Shown: positions 18,042-27,615 of the stretch, one piece after another
How positions within the stretch are numbered: position 1 is the stretch's first letter
Layout of the letters: the number at the start of each line of letters is the position of its first letter
From: Streptomyces chromofuscus
GTDB taxonomy: Bacteria; Actinomycetota; Actinomycetes; Streptomycetales; Streptomycetaceae
NCBI RefSeq assembly: GCF_015160875.1
Contig: NZ_CP063374.1
Span: forward strand, 4,157,501 to 4,221,500
Direction of reading: 5' to 3'
DNA length: 64,000 nt
Notes under the pieces: generated by a model
The model's database searches: none
The model's input: only the letters and a program-made list of their open reading frames with translations
Told to the model about the DNA's origin: nothing
Made by a program: the position numbers and the translations under genes

Positions 18042-19019
18042 ATGCCCGCAGTGACCGTCGAGAACCCGCTGACGCTGCCCCGCGTGACCGCGCCGGCCGA
18101 CGCCGTGGCACGCCCCGTGCTCGCCGTCGCGACCGCGCCGAGCGGATTCGAGGGCGAGGGCTTCCCGGTGCGCCGGGCGTTCGCGGGGATCAACTACCGC
18201 CACCTCGACCCGTTCATCATGATGGACCAGATGGGCGAGGTGGACTACGCGCCCGGAGAGCCGAAGGGCACGCCCTGGCACCCGCACCGCGGCTTCGAGA
18301 CCGTCACCTACATCATCGACGGGATCTTCGACCACCAGGACTCCCAGGGCGGTGGCGGCACCATCACCAACGGCGACACCCAGTGGATGACCGCGGGCTC
18401 CGGCCTGCTGCACATCGAGGCCCCGCCGGAGCATCTGGTGATGTCCGGCGGCCTCTTCCACGGCCTCCAGCTGTGGGTGAACCTGCCGGCCAAGGACAAG
18501 ATGATGGCGCCGCGCTACCAGGACATCCGCGGCGGCAGCGTCCAGCTGCTCACGTCCCCCGACGGCGGCGCGCTGCTCCGTGTCATCGCCGGTGAGCTGG
18601 ACGGTCACGCCGGTCCCGGCATCACCCACACCCCGATCACGATGATCCACGCGACGCTGGCGCCCGGCGCGGAGATCACCCTGCCGTGGCGGGAGGACTT
18701 CAACGGGCTCGCGTACGTGCTGGCGGGGCGGGGCGCGGTGGGTGCCGAGCGGCGGCCGATCCACCTCGGGCAGACCGCCGTGTTCGGCGCGGGCTCCGCG
18801 CTGACCGTCCGCGCGGACGAGAAGCAGGACTCGCACACGCCGGACCTGGAGGTCGTCCTGCTCGGCGGACAGCCGATCCGTGAGCCGATGGCCCACTACG
18901 GCCCGTTCGTCATGAACACCAAGGACGAGCTGATGCAGGCCTTCGAGGACTTCCAGAAGGGCCGTCTGGGGACGATCCCGGCGGTGCACGGCATGACCGA
19001 GAGCGGCCCGCAGGACTGA
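18042..19019 (+). CDS. Pirin-family bicupin protein
   Basis: 325 aa. The N-terminal cupin holds the iron site: HPHRGFETVTYIIDG with two His, HIEAPPEH with His and Glu. The second cupin (residues about 190-290) lacks metal residues, as usual. The start has a textbook AAGGAGG 7 nt upstream. Pirins are redox-sensing iron proteins that bind partner enzymes or transcription factors, and some have quercetinase activity. In Streptomyces one pirin is reported to modulate an acyl-CoA dehydrogenase and so redirect acetyl-CoA; whether that is this protein is not known from sequence. Confidence 0.9.
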   Translation: MPAVTVENPLTLPRVTAPADAVARPVLAVATAPSGFEGEGFPVRRAFAGINYRHLDPFIMMDQMGEVDYAPGEPKGTPWHPHRGFETVTYIIDGIFDHQDSQGGGGTITNGDTQWMTAGSGLLHIEAPPEHLVMSGGLFHGLQLWVNLPAKDKMMAPRYQDIRGGSVQLLTSPDGGALLRVIAGELDGHAGPGITHTPITMIHATLAPGAEITLPWREDFNGLAYVLAGRGAVGAERRPIHLGQTAVFGAGSALTVRADEKQDSHTPDLEVVLLGGQPIREPMAHYGPFVMNTKDELMQAFEDFQKGRLGTIPAVHGMTESGPQD

Positions 19020-19040
19020 CGTCCTGACGCACCGTCACCC

Positions 19041-19071
19041 GGCCGGGCTGTCCGCGCGAGACAGCCCGGCC
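19041..19071 (+). terminator. Terminator of the pirin gene
   Basis: A perfect 12-bp stem GGCCGGGCTGTC / GACAGCCCGGCC with a 7-nt loop, only 13 nt before the next start codon. Confidence 0.85.
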
Positions 19072-19084
19072 GTCGCATGGTCGG

Positions 19085-20143
19085 GTGGGAAGCGTGCACC
19101 TGCTTCCCGTTCCCGTCCGGCGGTTCGCCGCCTGGTGCGCGGTCGTGCTGCTGGCCGCCGCCGTCGGGTACCTCGGGGTCCTGCTCTGCGGCAAGCTGCG
19201 CACGGCCGTCGTGCCGGTGCTGCTCGCGCTGCTCGGCGCCGCGCTGCTGGGTCCGCTGTACCGGCGGCTCGTCGACGTCGGCGTCAACCGGTCCCTCGCC
19301 GCCGCCCTCACCTGCGTCGCCGTGGTGGCGGTGGTGGGCGGTGCGCTCTACATCGTCGTCGCCGCGCTCATCGAGTCGGGCGACCAGATCGTCGCCTCGC
19401 TGCGGCGGGCGGCCCAGGACATCGCCAAGTACTTCGGGGCGGCCGGGACGTCGCTGGACGACCTCGCCTCCAACTCCCGCGAACTGCTGCGGAGGTTCGG
19501 CGGCACGGCCGCCTCGGGAGTGATCAGCGGGGTCAGCGTGGTCGGGGAGACCATCGCCATGGCCGTACTGGCCCTGCTGCTCGTCTTCTTCTTCCTGCGG
19601 GACTCCGACCGGGCCGCGCACGGCCTGCGCACGCTCGCGCCGCGCGGCACCGCCGACACCGTGGAGGCCATGGCGCGGCGGGCCTTCCGGGCCGTCGAGG
19701 GGTTCATGCGCGGCACCACCTTCATCGCCTTCATCGACGCCGTGTGCATCACCGTCGGGCTGCTGATCCTGGACGTGCCGGGCGCGGTCGGGCTGGGCGC
19801 GCTGGTCTTCGTCGCCGCGTACATCCCCTACCTCGGCGCGTTCCTCTCCGGTGCCGTGGCCGTGCTCGTCGCGCTCGCCGACCGGGGGTTCGTCATCGCG
19901 CTGTGGGCGCTCGGGGTGGTGCTCGCCGTGCAGGTGCTGGAAGGGCATGTGCTCCAGCCGCTGGTGCAGAGCCGGACCGTGCACATGCATCCGGCGATCG
20001 TGCTGCTCGCGATCACCGCCGGGGCGTCGGTCGCCGGGATCCTGGGCATCCTGCTGTCGGTGCCGCTCACCGCCGCCGCCTTCGCCGTCGTGCACGAGCT
20101 GCGGTCGCGCAGCGGAGCACCTCCGGAGCCCGCAGAGTCGTAG
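19085..20143 (+). CDS. AI-2E-family (PerM-type) membrane protein
   Basis: 352 aa with about eight transmembrane helices. The typical arrangement is present: two N-terminal helices, a soluble segment (about 95-150), then the signature region (AVLALLLVFFFLRDSDRA) and the C-terminal bundle ending in LSVPLTAAAFAVVHE. Members are secondary transporters or exporters; the substrate is unknown. GTG 19085 is the furthest start; GTG 19094 is equally possible. It lies just past the pirin terminator, so it needs its own promoter within a very short space or depends on read-through. Confidence 0.83.
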   Translation: MGSVHLLPVPVRRFAAWCAVVLLAAAVGYLGVLLCGKLRTAVVPVLLALLGAALLGPLYRRLVDVGVNRSLAAALTCVAVVAVVGGALYIVVAALIESGDQIVASLRRAAQDIAKYFGAAGTSLDDLASNSRELLRRFGGTAASGVISGVSVVGETIAMAVLALLLVFFFLRDSDRAAHGLRTLAPRGTADTVEAMARRAFRAVEGFMRGTTFIAFIDAVCITVGLLILDVPGAVGLGALVFVAAYIPYLGAFLSGAVAVLVALADRGFVIALWALGVVLAVQVLEGHVLQPLVQSRTVHMHPAIVLLAITAGASVAGILGILLSVPLTAAAFAVVHELRSRSGAPPEPAES

Positions 20144-20165
20144 CCGGCGGGCGGGCGCGCCCTCG

Positions 20166-22349
20166 TCAGGGGTGGTGGCCGTCGGTCCCGGCGGCGCCGT
20201 CCGACGCGTCGGCCTCGTTCAGCTCGAACCAGATGCTCTTGCCCTCACCCCGCGGATCGACCCCCCACGCGTGCGCCAGCAGCTCGATCAGCATCAGGCC
20301 GCGCCCGGAGGACGCCAGTTCCCCGGGTCGGCGCCTGTGCGGCAGGTTGTCGCTGGCGTCGGTGACCTCCACCCGCATCCGCCGGGCGCCCGGCTCCCCG
20401 GCGACCTCGGTGACCTCTGCGACCAGCAGCGCGTCGTTGTCGGTGTGCACGAGGACGTTGGTGAGCATCTCGGACAGCAGCAGCACCGCCGAGTCGACCT
20501 GGTCGGCGGAGCCCCAGTCGTGCAGCAGCTCGCGCAAGTGCTGCCGGGCTTCGGCGACGCGCTCCGGCTCGGCCTGGGCGACCGTCAGCACCGTGCGCCG
20601 GCGCCGCGGCGGTGCGGGCGCCGTGTCGCCGCCGCAGCCCTCAACCTGTCTGCGCAGCAGCAGGACGGCGATGTCGTCCTCGCGCCGGTCGACGAGCGGA
20701 CCGGTGGTGTGGTGGGACGACGGCCCGTGCACGGCCTGGACCAGCGAGTCGGCGAGCTCGTCCAGGTCGCCCTGGTGCTCCTCCAGGATGGTGCGGACGC
20801 GCGCCCAGCCGGTGTCCAGGTCGTGCCCGCCGGTCTCGATCAGGCCGTCGGTGCACAGCAGCATGGTCTCGCCGGGTTCGAGGACCAGCTCGGTGGTGGG
20901 GTAGTCGGCGTCCGGGTCGATGCCGAGGGGCAGCCCGCCGGCCGTCGGGCGTTTCAGGACCGTGCCGTCCGCCATCCTGATCGCCGGGTCCGGGTGCCCG
21001 GCGCGGGCGATCTCCAGCACACCGGTCTCCGGGTCGGCCTCGACGTACAGACAGGTCGCGAAGCGCAGGTCGGCGGGGTCCTCGCCGGCGGCGTTGATGC
21101 CGTGCAGGAAGCGGGAGGCGCGGGACAGCACGGCGTCGGGGCGGTGGCCCTCGGAGGCGTACGCCCGCAGGGCGATCCGCAGCTGGCCCATCAGGCCCGC
21201 CGCCCGCACGTCGTGCCCTTGGACGTCGCCGATGACGAGGGCGAACCTGCCTCCCCCGGACGTCGTCCGGGACGTGCCCCCGGGCAGCGGGATCATGTCG
21301 TACCAGTCGCCGCCGACCTGCAGACCGCCGCCGGTGGGGACGTAGCGGGCGGCGACGCTCATGCCGGGGATCTCCGGGCCCAGGGTGGGCAGCATGGAGC
21401 GCTGGAGGCCGTCGGTCAGCTCCCGCTCGGACTCGGCGGCGCCGGCCCGGGTGAGGGCCTGGGCGAGCATCCGGGCGACCGTGGTCAGCACGGACCGCTC
21501 GTCCGGTGTGAACGTCACCGGATAGGCGAAGGCCGCCATCCAGGCGCCCATGGTCCGCCCGGCGACCGTCAGCGGAAGGAAGGCCCACGACTGGCGGCCG
21601 AACTGCTCGGCGAGATGCCAGGTGAGCGGGTAACGAGACTTGTACTGCTCGGGCGAGGAGAGGTAGACGGCGCGGCCGGTCCGCACGACCTCCGCCGCCG
21701 GATAGTCCGTCGCCAGGGCCATGTCCAGGAACGGGTCCTCGTCACCGGGCCGCTGACCGTGGTGGCCGATGATCGTCAGCCGGTCGCCCTCGACGCCGAA
21801 GACCGCGAGCCCGTCCGGGGAGAAGCCCGGCATCGACAGCCCGGCCGCGACCCGCAGCACCTCCGTGGTGGACCGTGCCTCGGCCAGCGCACGGCCCGCG
21901 TCCAGCAGGAACGCCTCCCTGGAGCGCCGCCAGTCGCCGGTGACCGTTCGGCGGCCCGCCGGGGTGCCCGGGGAGGGGTCGGTGACCTCCTGGAGGGTGC
22001 CGATCAGCTGGAAGGCCCGGCGTGTGCGGTCGTAGCTCGGCTTGGACCGGCTGCGCACGGTACGGATCACCCGGCCCCGCTCGTCCATGATCCGCACGCG
22101 CACCTCGGCGAGCGTGCCCTCGGCGGCGGCGAGGCCGACGACGCTGACGATCTCGTTCCAGTCCACGGGGTGCAGCCGGGCCCTGACCCGGGCCTCGGTG
22201 AAGGTCGCCTGCTCGGCGGGCAGGCCGAGCAGCCGAGCGGCCTCGGCGTCCACCGTGACCAGCTTCGTGGCCGTGTCCCAGTGCCACAGGCCGGTCGCGA
22301 GGGCAGTGAGAACCTGCCCCACGGCGGGCAGGGGCTCACCAGTGCGCAT
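20166..22349 (-). CDS. PAS-GAF-PP2C-HATPase protein phosphatase/anti-sigma-type regulator
   Basis: 727 aa in four modules: PAS (about 15-125, HWDTATKLVTVDAEAARLLGL), GAF (about 150-310), a SpoIIE/RsbU PP2C phosphatase (about 330-565, metal motifs QVGGDWYDMIPL and VIGDVQGHDVRAAG, then ETMLLCTDGLIE) and a C-terminal HATPase_c kinase-like domain (about 590-715, LLLSEMLTNVLVHTDND; SSGRGLMLIELLA). Such proteins can both phosphorylate and dephosphorylate anti-sigma antagonists, tying a sensed signal to a sigma factor. It is cytosolic and has no linked partner gene. Convergent with the AI-2E gene by 22 nt. Confidence 0.92.
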   Translation of the reverse strand: MRTGEPLPAVGQVLTALATGLWHWDTATKLVTVDAEAARLLGLPAEQATFTEARVRARLHPVDWNEIVSVVGLAAAEGTLAEVRVRIMDERGRVIRTVRSRSKPSYDRTRRAFQLIGTLQEVTDPSPGTPAGRRTVTGDWRRSREAFLLDAGRALAEARSTTEVLRVAAGLSMPGFSPDGLAVFGVEGDRLTIIGHHGQRPGDEDPFLDMALATDYPAAEVVRTGRAVYLSSPEQYKSRYPLTWHLAEQFGRQSWAFLPLTVAGRTMGAWMAAFAYPVTFTPDERSVLTTVARMLAQALTRAGAAESERELTDGLQRSMLPTLGPEIPGMSVAARYVPTGGGLQVGGDWYDMIPLPGGTSRTTSGGGRFALVIGDVQGHDVRAAGLMGQLRIALRAYASEGHRPDAVLSRASRFLHGINAAGEDPADLRFATCLYVEADPETGVLEIARAGHPDPAIRMADGTVLKRPTAGGLPLGIDPDADYPTTELVLEPGETMLLCTDGLIETGGHDLDTGWARVRTILEEHQGDLDELADSLVQAVHGPSSHHTTGPLVDRREDDIAVLLLRRQVEGCGGDTAPAPPRRRRTVLTVAQAEPERVAEARQHLRELLHDWGSADQVDSAVLLLSEMLTNVLVHTDNDALLVAEVTEVAGEPGARRMRVEVTDASDNLPHRRRPGELASSGRGLMLIELLAHAWGVDPRGEGKSIWFELNEADASDGAAGTDGHHP

Positions 22350-22445
22350 TGCCCCACTCTAAGAACAGGTGATCGGACGCTGCCACCCATGTCGGTACAC
22401 CGGTCATCGTGAAGAGGCCTTCCCGGGCGGCCGGTACCCTGGGGG

Positions 22446-22461
22446 TGTTTCACGTGAAACA
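22446..22461. other. parS: parS centromere site (ParB binding)
   Basis: TGTTTCACGTGAAACA is a perfect 16-bp palindrome identical to the bacterial parS consensus. It lies in the 143-bp gap between the phosphatase gene and aspS. ParB loads here and spreads to organise the origin region; Streptomyces chromosomes carry many such sites clustered around oriC. Confidence 0.95.
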
Positions 22462-22492
22462 ACCCCGATCTGCGAAGGCTGGATGAACGACG

Positions 22493-24256
22493 ATGCATCG
22501 GTACAGGTCCCACACCTGCGGCGAGCTCCGCGCTTCTGACGTCGGCACCGACGTCCGGCTGAGTGGCTGGCTGCACAATCGGCGCGACCTGGGCGGCATC
22601 CTCTTCATCGATCTGCGTGACCACTACGGCATCACGCAGCTGGTCGCCCGGCCCAACACGGCCGCGTACGAGGCGCTGGACAAGCTCTCCAAGGAGACCG
22701 TCGTCCGGGTCGACGGCCAGGTCGTCTCCCGTGGCGCCGAGAACATCAACTCCGAGCTGCCCACCGGCGAGATCGAGATCGAGGTCGGCGAGGTCGAGGT
22801 GCTGGGCGCGGCCGCCCCGCTGCCCTTCACGATCAACACCGAGGACGGGGTCAACGAGGAGCGGCGTCTGGAGTACCGCTTCCTGGACCTGCGCCGCGAG
22901 CGCATGCACCGCAACATCATGCTGCGCACGGCGGTCATCTCGGCGATCCGGCACAAGATGACGGCGCTGGGCTTCAACGAGATGGCGACGCCGATCCTGT
23001 CCGCGACCTCTCCCGAGGGCGCCCGCGACTTCGTCGTCCCCTCCCGCCTGAACCCGGGCAAGTTCTACGCCCTCCCGCAGGCCCCGCAGCAGTTCAAGCA
23101 GCTGCTGATGATCTCCGGCTTCGACCGCTACTTCCAGATCGCGCCCTGCTTCCGCGACGAGGACGCGCGCGCGGACCGCTCGCCGGGCGAGTTCTACCAG
23201 CTCGACATCGAGATGTCCTTCGTGGAGCAGGAGGACGTCTTCCAGCCCGTCGAGCAGCTGATGACCGAGCTGTTCGAGGAGTTCGGCGGCGGCCGCCACG
23301 TCACCTCTCCGTTCCCCCGGATCCCGTTCCGCGAGGCGATGCTGAAGTACGGCTCCGACAAGCCGGACCTGCGCGCCCAGCTGGAACTCGTCGACATCAC
23401 CGACATCTTCGAGGGCTCCGCGTTCAAGGCGTTCGCGGGCAAGCACGTGCGGGCGCTGCCGGTGCCGGACGTCGCCGCGCAGCCCCGGAAGTTCTTCGAC
23501 CAGCTCGGCGAGTACGCCGTCTCGCTGGGCGCGCAGGGCCTGGCGTGGGTGCGGGTCGGCGAGGACGGCACGCTGTCCGGTCCGATCGCGAAGTTCCTCA
23601 CGGAGGACAACGTCGCCGAGCTGACCAAGCGGCTGTCGCTGGCCGCCGGTCACGCGGTGTTCTTCGGCGCGGGAGAGTTCGACGAGGTCTCGAAGATCAT
23701 GGGCGCGGTGCGCGTCGAGGCCGCGAAGCGGGCCGGCCACTTCGAGGAGGGCGTCTTCCGCTTCTGCTGGATCGTCGACTTCCCGATGTACGAGAAGGAC
23801 GAGGAGACCGGCGCGATCGACTTCTCGCACAACCCGTTCTCCATGCCGCAGGGCGGCCTGGAGGCGCTGCAGACCCAGGACCCGCTGGACATCCTGGGCT
23901 GGCAGTACGACATCGTCTGCAACGGCGTGGAGCTGTCCTCGGGCGCGATCCGGAACCACGAGCCGGAGATCATGCTCAAGGCCTTCGAGATCGCCGGGTA
24001 CGACCGGGAGACCGTCGAGGACAAGTTCGCCGGCATGCTGCGCGCGTTCCGCTTCGGCGCCCCGCCGCACGGTGGCATCGCGCCCGGCGTCGACCGCATC
24101 GTCATGCTGCTCGCCGACGAGCCCAACATCCGCGAGACCATCGCGTTCCCGCTCAACGGCAACGCCCAGGACCTGATGATGGGCGCCCCGACGGAGCTGG
24201 AGGAGGCCCGGCTGAAGGAGCTGCACCTGACGGTGCGCAAGCCGCAGCCGAAGTAG
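22493..24256 (+). CDS. aspS: Aspartyl-tRNA synthetase
   Basis: 587 aa, bacterial type: an N-terminal OB-fold anticodon-binding domain ([21 protein letters not shown]), a class II catalytic core with motif 2 ([25 protein letters not shown]), a GAD insertion (about 300-420) and motif 3 ([14 protein letters not shown]). It charges tRNA-Asp, and in organisms lacking AsnRS also tRNA-Asn. Start ATG 22493 follows GAAGG at a longer than usual distance. The parS site is 32 nt upstream. A 20-bp perfect hairpin terminates the gene. Confidence 0.95.
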   Translation: MHRYRSHTCGELRASDVGTDVRLSGWLHNRRDLGGILFIDLRDHYGITQLVARPNTAAYEALDKLSKETVVRVDGQVVSRGAENINSELPTGEIEIEVGEVEVLGAAAPLPFTINTEDGVNEERRLEYRFLDLRRERMHRNIMLRTAVISAIRHKMTALGFNEMATPILSATSPEGARDFVVPSRLNPGKFYALPQAPQQFKQLLMISGFDRYFQIAPCFRDEDARADRSPGEFYQLDIEMSFVEQEDVFQPVEQLMTELFEEFGGGRHVTSPFPRIPFREAMLKYGSDKPDLRAQLELVDITDIFEGSAFKAFAGKHVRALPVPDVAAQPRKFFDQLGEYAVSLGAQGLAWVRVGEDGTLSGPIAKFLTEDNVAELTKRLSLAAGHAVFFGAGEFDEVSKIMGAVRVEAAKRAGHFEEGVFRFCWIVDFPMYEKDEETGAIDFSHNPFSMPQGGLEALQTQDPLDILGWQYDIVCNGVELSSGAIRNHEPEIMLKAFEIAGYDRETVEDKFAGMLRAFRFGAPPHGGIAPGVDRIVMLLADEPNIRETIAFPLNGNAQDLMMGAPTELEEARLKELHLTVRKPQPK

Positions 24257-24263
24257 GCACCTC

Positions 24264-24307
24264 ACGCCAGTGGCCCGGAACCGACGCCGGTTCCGGGCCA
24301 CTGGCGT
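24264..24307. terminator. Bidirectional terminator after aspS
   Basis: A 20-bp perfect stem (24264-24283 with 24288-24307) with loop ACGC, placed between convergent aspS and the FG-GAP gene. Confidence 0.9.
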
Positions 24308-24335
24308 ATGGGGGGCACTCACCGGAGCGGCTGCG

Positions 24336-25751
24336 TCAGATGACCCAGAACAGTCCGTTGCCGCCCAGCCAGCCCTCGTACCACTGGGGCATGCCGAGCG
24401 AGTCCAGGGTGAAGACGCGGCTGCCGGTGCCGGTCGGGCGGGAGGAGCCGCCGGGCAGCATGAAGACAGCGCCGTTGTAGTGGTTCTCGCACGCCGCGCC
24501 GATGAACAGCTCCGGTCTGCCGTCGCGGTTCACGTCTCCGGCGGAGACCGTGGTGCCGAAGCAGTCGCGGGTCTCGTTGACGCTGGGGACACCGGGGGTG
24601 TCCTGGTGGAAGGAGTACCCGCCGGGGCCGAGCGGGCCCGAGCGGCGGCCCGGGATCACGGTGACCATGCCCGTACGCCGGACCGCGCCGACGGCCTCGT
24701 ACGGCGCCCCGACGATGATCTCGGCGGCACCGTCCCGGTCGAGGTCGGCCACCGCGAGGGCGGCCCCGAAGGTGTCCTGCTTCTCACTGGTGCCGGGCAC
24801 GCCCTCGGTCTCCTGGGTGATCACCTCGGGCTTGGCGTAGGGGTCGAGGCCGCGCGCCGATCCGCGCCAGACCAGCACCCGCCCGCCCAGCTCGCCGTCG
24901 ACGCCCGGGGTCACGGGCGTCAGCGGGTCGCCGACCACGAGGTCGGGGTAGCCGTCGCCGTTGACGTCCCCGGTCGCGGCGATGAACCCGTTGCCCTGCT
25001 GGAAGGTGTCCCGGCCGCCCGTGAAGCCGTCCTTGACCAGCACGATGTCGCTGCCCGTCACATCGGCCCGCCGGGGGCCGAAGTACACCTGGTCGGGAGT
25101 CCCGTTGCGGTCGAAGTCGCCGAACGCCACCGACCCGACGGTGCTGTTCCACCCGATCTGATAGGCCGAGGCGAAGGCGTTGCCGGTGCTGCTGAACGGG
25201 CCCTTGTACACGACGGTGTGCTGCGATCCGCCGACCAGGACCTTGGTTCTGTCACCGGGTCCGGCACTGATCGCCGCCACGTCCACGCCGTGCCAGTCGG
25301 CGCCGTCCGCGACGATCGGCAGGAAGCTGCCCTTGCCCAGGCCGCTCCTGCCGCCCCAGATCACTTGCACCGTGCCGCCGCCGCCCTCGTAGGGTGTCCC
25401 GACGACCAGGTCGGCGTAGCCGTCCCGGTTCAGGTCCGCGGTGGCCGTTGAGGTGCCGAACCGGTCGTAGCCGCGGATCTCCCCCGGAATGCCGGGTGAG
25501 TCCTCGGTGATGACCTGGCGCCGGCTCCTGGTCGTCACCCCGTTCGCGGAGCCGTACAGGATGACGACGGCACCCGCCCGGGAGTGCGTACCGATGTCCG
25601 CGCCCGGGATCGGCAGCACCACGTCGCGATAGCCGTCACCGTCGAAGTCGCCCGGCACGGCACCGTGGATGGCCGCGGCGGGGGTCGCCGGTGCCAGCAG
25701 CCCCGCGACCAGTCCGGCGGCCACCAGTGCGGCCGCCCTCCATCTGCCCAT
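24336..25751 (-). CDS. Secreted FG-GAP repeat protein, copy 1
   Basis: 471 aa from ATG 25751, with GGGGAAAG just upstream. A Sec signal (MGRWRAAALVAAGLVAGL, cleavage near TPAAA) is followed by about six to seven FG-GAP/VCBS-like repeats with calcium-type loops (GDFDGDGYRDVVLP; DLNRDGYADLVVG; DVNGDGYPDLVVG), which fold as an integrin-like seven-bladed propeller. It is probably extracellular; the ligand is unknown. It is the downstream partner of a tandem paralogue with almost the same architecture. Confidence 0.88.
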   Translation of the reverse strand: MGRWRAAALVAAGLVAGLLAPATPAAAIHGAVPGDFDGDGYRDVVLPIPGADIGTHSRAGAVVILYGSANGVTTRSRRQVITEDSPGIPGEIRGYDRFGTSTATADLNRDGYADLVVGTPYEGGGGTVQVIWGGRSGLGKGSFLPIVADGADWHGVDVAAISAGPGDRTKVLVGGSQHTVVYKGPFSSTGNAFASAYQIGWNSTVGSVAFGDFDRNGTPDQVYFGPRRADVTGSDIVLVKDGFTGGRDTFQQGNGFIAATGDVNGDGYPDLVVGDPLTPVTPGVDGELGGRVLVWRGSARGLDPYAKPEVITQETEGVPGTSEKQDTFGAALAVADLDRDGAAEIIVGAPYEAVGAVRRTGMVTVIPGRRSGPLGPGGYSFHQDTPGVPSVNETRDCFGTTVSAGDVNRDGRPELFIGAACENHYNGAVFMLPGGSSRPTGTGSRVFTLDSLGMPQWYEGWLGGNGLFWVI

Positions 25752-25856
25752 GTCTTTCCCCTTCCCCAACGCCCTTGAGAAAGGGGACTTGTCACGGCGC
25801 CGGTCGGTTGTACGGCTGGTTACGTCACCTTGTACGGAGATTGTCGCGACAGGCCG

Positions 25857-27263
25857 TCACAGGAGCCTGAGCAGGCCTTTGCCGCCCAGCCAGCCCTCGG
25901 CCTGTGCCATGCCGAGCGACTCCAGGGTGAAGACGCGGCTGCCGGTGCCCGTCGGGCGCGAGGAGCCACCGGGCAGCACGAAGACCGCGCCGTTGCCGTT
26001 GTTCTCACCGGCCGCGCCGATGGTCAGTTCGGGCCTGCCGTCCCGGTTCAGGTCCCCCGCGGCGACCGTGGTGCCGAAGAAGTCACCGGCCTCGTTGCCG
26101 CTGGGGACTCCGGCGGTGTCCTGGTGGAAGGAGTACCCGCCGGTGCCGAGCGCGCCCGAGCGGCGGCCGGGGACCACGGTGACGGTGCCCGCCCGCTCCG
26201 CCGCGCCGACGGACTCGTACGGCGCTCCGACGACGATCTCGGCGGCGCCGTCCCGGTTGAGGTCGGCCACGGCCAGGCCCCCGCCGAAGGCGTCGCCCTT
26301 CTCGCTGGTACCGGGGACGCCCGAGGTCTGCTGGGTGATCACCTCGGGCTTCTGCTCGCGGTTGATACCCCTCGCCGAACCGCGGTAGACCAGCACACGC
26401 CCGCCGAGCTCGCCGTCGACGCCAGGCGTCACGGGCTCCAGCGGGTCCCCGACCACGAGGTCGGCGTAGCCGTCGCCGTTGACGTCACCGGTGGCGGCGA
26501 GCAGGCCGTTGCCCTGCTCCAGCGGCTCCGGCCACGTCTCGGTGCCGCCGTGGTTGACCATGATCGGGCTGCCGCTCAGCTCGGGCCGGAGCGCGCCGAA
26601 GGCCACCTGGTCGGGGCTGCCGCTGCGGTTGAAGTCGCCGAGGGCGACCGAGCCGACGGCGTTGTCGATCCGGGTCTCGACGCTCGATCCGTACGAGCCG
26701 CCCGTGGCGAACGGGCCCTTGAAGACGGTCGTCCACACGTCGCCGCCGATCAGGATCTTGGTCTTGGAGCCGGTCCCCAGGCTGGTCGCGGCCACGTCCA
26801 GGCCGTTGTCGCCCTGGTGCAACTGCTGCGGCAGCCGGGTGCCCTTGGCCAGGCCGCTCCCGCTTCCCCAGAGCACCGTGACCTGCCGGTCCGCAATGCT
26901 GTACGGGGAGCCGACGACCAGGTCGGCGTATCCGTCCCGGTTCAGGTCGGCCGTTGCCGTGGTGGTGCCGAACCGGTCCCCCTCGAACAGGTGCCCAGGG
27001 ATACCGGGCGAGTCCTCGGTGATCGTCTGGCGTCGGCTCGTCGTCGAGACGCCGTTCGCCGAGCCGTACACCACGACGACGGCTCCCGCCTTGTCGTAAG
27101 GGCCGATATCCGCCCCTGGCACCGGCAGCACCAGGTCCCGGTACCCGTCGCCGTTGAAGTCCCCCGGCACTGCCCCGTGCACGGCGGCGGCCGACCCGGC
27201 CGGCGCCAGCGTCGCCGCGATCACCGAGGCGGCCACGACCGCGGCCCCACCCCATCCACGCAT
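25857..27263 (-). CDS. Secreted FG-GAP repeat protein, copy 2
   Basis: 468 aa from ATG 27263. Signal peptide MRGWGGAAVVAASVIAATLAP with GSAAA cleavage region, then the same FG-GAP series (GDFNGDGYRDLVLP; DLNRDGYADLVVG; DVNGDGYADLVVG; GDLNRDGRPELTIG). It aligns with copy 1 from end to end, down to the LDSLGM/LESLGM C-terminal segments, so the two arose by tandem duplication. The 5' flanks are also alike (GAGAAAGGGGACTT against GAGAAGGGGACCAC), so the duplication took the upstream region with it. Confidence 0.88.
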   Translation of the reverse strand: MRGWGGAAVVAASVIAATLAPAGSAAAVHGAVPGDFNGDGYRDLVLPVPGADIGPYDKAGAVVVVYGSANGVSTTSRRQTITEDSPGIPGHLFEGDRFGTTTATADLNRDGYADLVVGSPYSIADRQVTVLWGSGSGLAKGTRLPQQLHQGDNGLDVAATSLGTGSKTKILIGGDVWTTVFKGPFATGGSYGSSVETRIDNAVGSVALGDFNRSGSPDQVAFGALRPELSGSPIMVNHGGTETWPEPLEQGNGLLAATGDVNGDGYADLVVGDPLEPVTPGVDGELGGRVLVYRGSARGINREQKPEVITQQTSGVPGTSEKGDAFGGGLAVADLNRDGAAEIVVGAPYESVGAAERAGTVTVVPGRRSGALGTGGYSFHQDTAGVPSGNEAGDFFGTTVAAGDLNRDGRPELTIGAAGENNGNGAVFVLPGGSSRPTGTGSRVFTLESLGMAQAEGWLGGKGLLRLL

Positions 27264-27392
27264 GAGAAGTCCCCTTCTTCGACACACAGCCGGAGAAGGG
27301 GACCACTCAGCGCCCCGGAGGGTTGTAGATCAGCTCAGAGGGCTCAGAACACTCCCTCGACGATCTTTGGATCCTTCCTCCACGAAGAAACC

Positions 27393-27518
27393 CAGCGTCA
27401 GCGACGCGTCCGGGTCGAACTGCGCGCCGAGGACATCGGCCGGGCCGCGGATGCCTGGCGGCACGGGTGGGAGGTGACGGTGACGGGGGATCTGGGCTCT
27501 GGAAGGCGGTGGTCAGCC
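27393..27518 (+). pseudogene. Possible decayed coding fragment
   Basis: One frame reads like protein (RVELRAEDIGRAADAWRHGW then EVTVTGDLGSGRRW) but has no start, no ribosome-binding site and no continuation. It lies in the 352-bp gap between the FG-GAP pair and the tail cluster. I see nothing else there apart from the GTGCCAC repeat at its right end. Confidence 0.3.
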
Positions 27519-27568
27519 ATGTGGATCCGGGTTTCCTCCCAGGCCGGCCCTTCGTCGTATCCGGGGTC

Positions 27569-27590
27569 GTGCCACATACGTGCCACTACG
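27569..27590 (+). repeat. 11-nt tandem GTGCCAC repeat
   Basis: GTGCCACATAC followed directly by GTGCCACTACG. A similar pair with the same 11-nt period occurs at 43110-43131. Repeats like these flank some actinobacterial integrative elements as arm-type integrase sites; here that is inference. Confidence 0.4.
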
Positions 27591-27615
27591 TCCGCTCTGC
27601 AGCCTTCTCAGCTTC

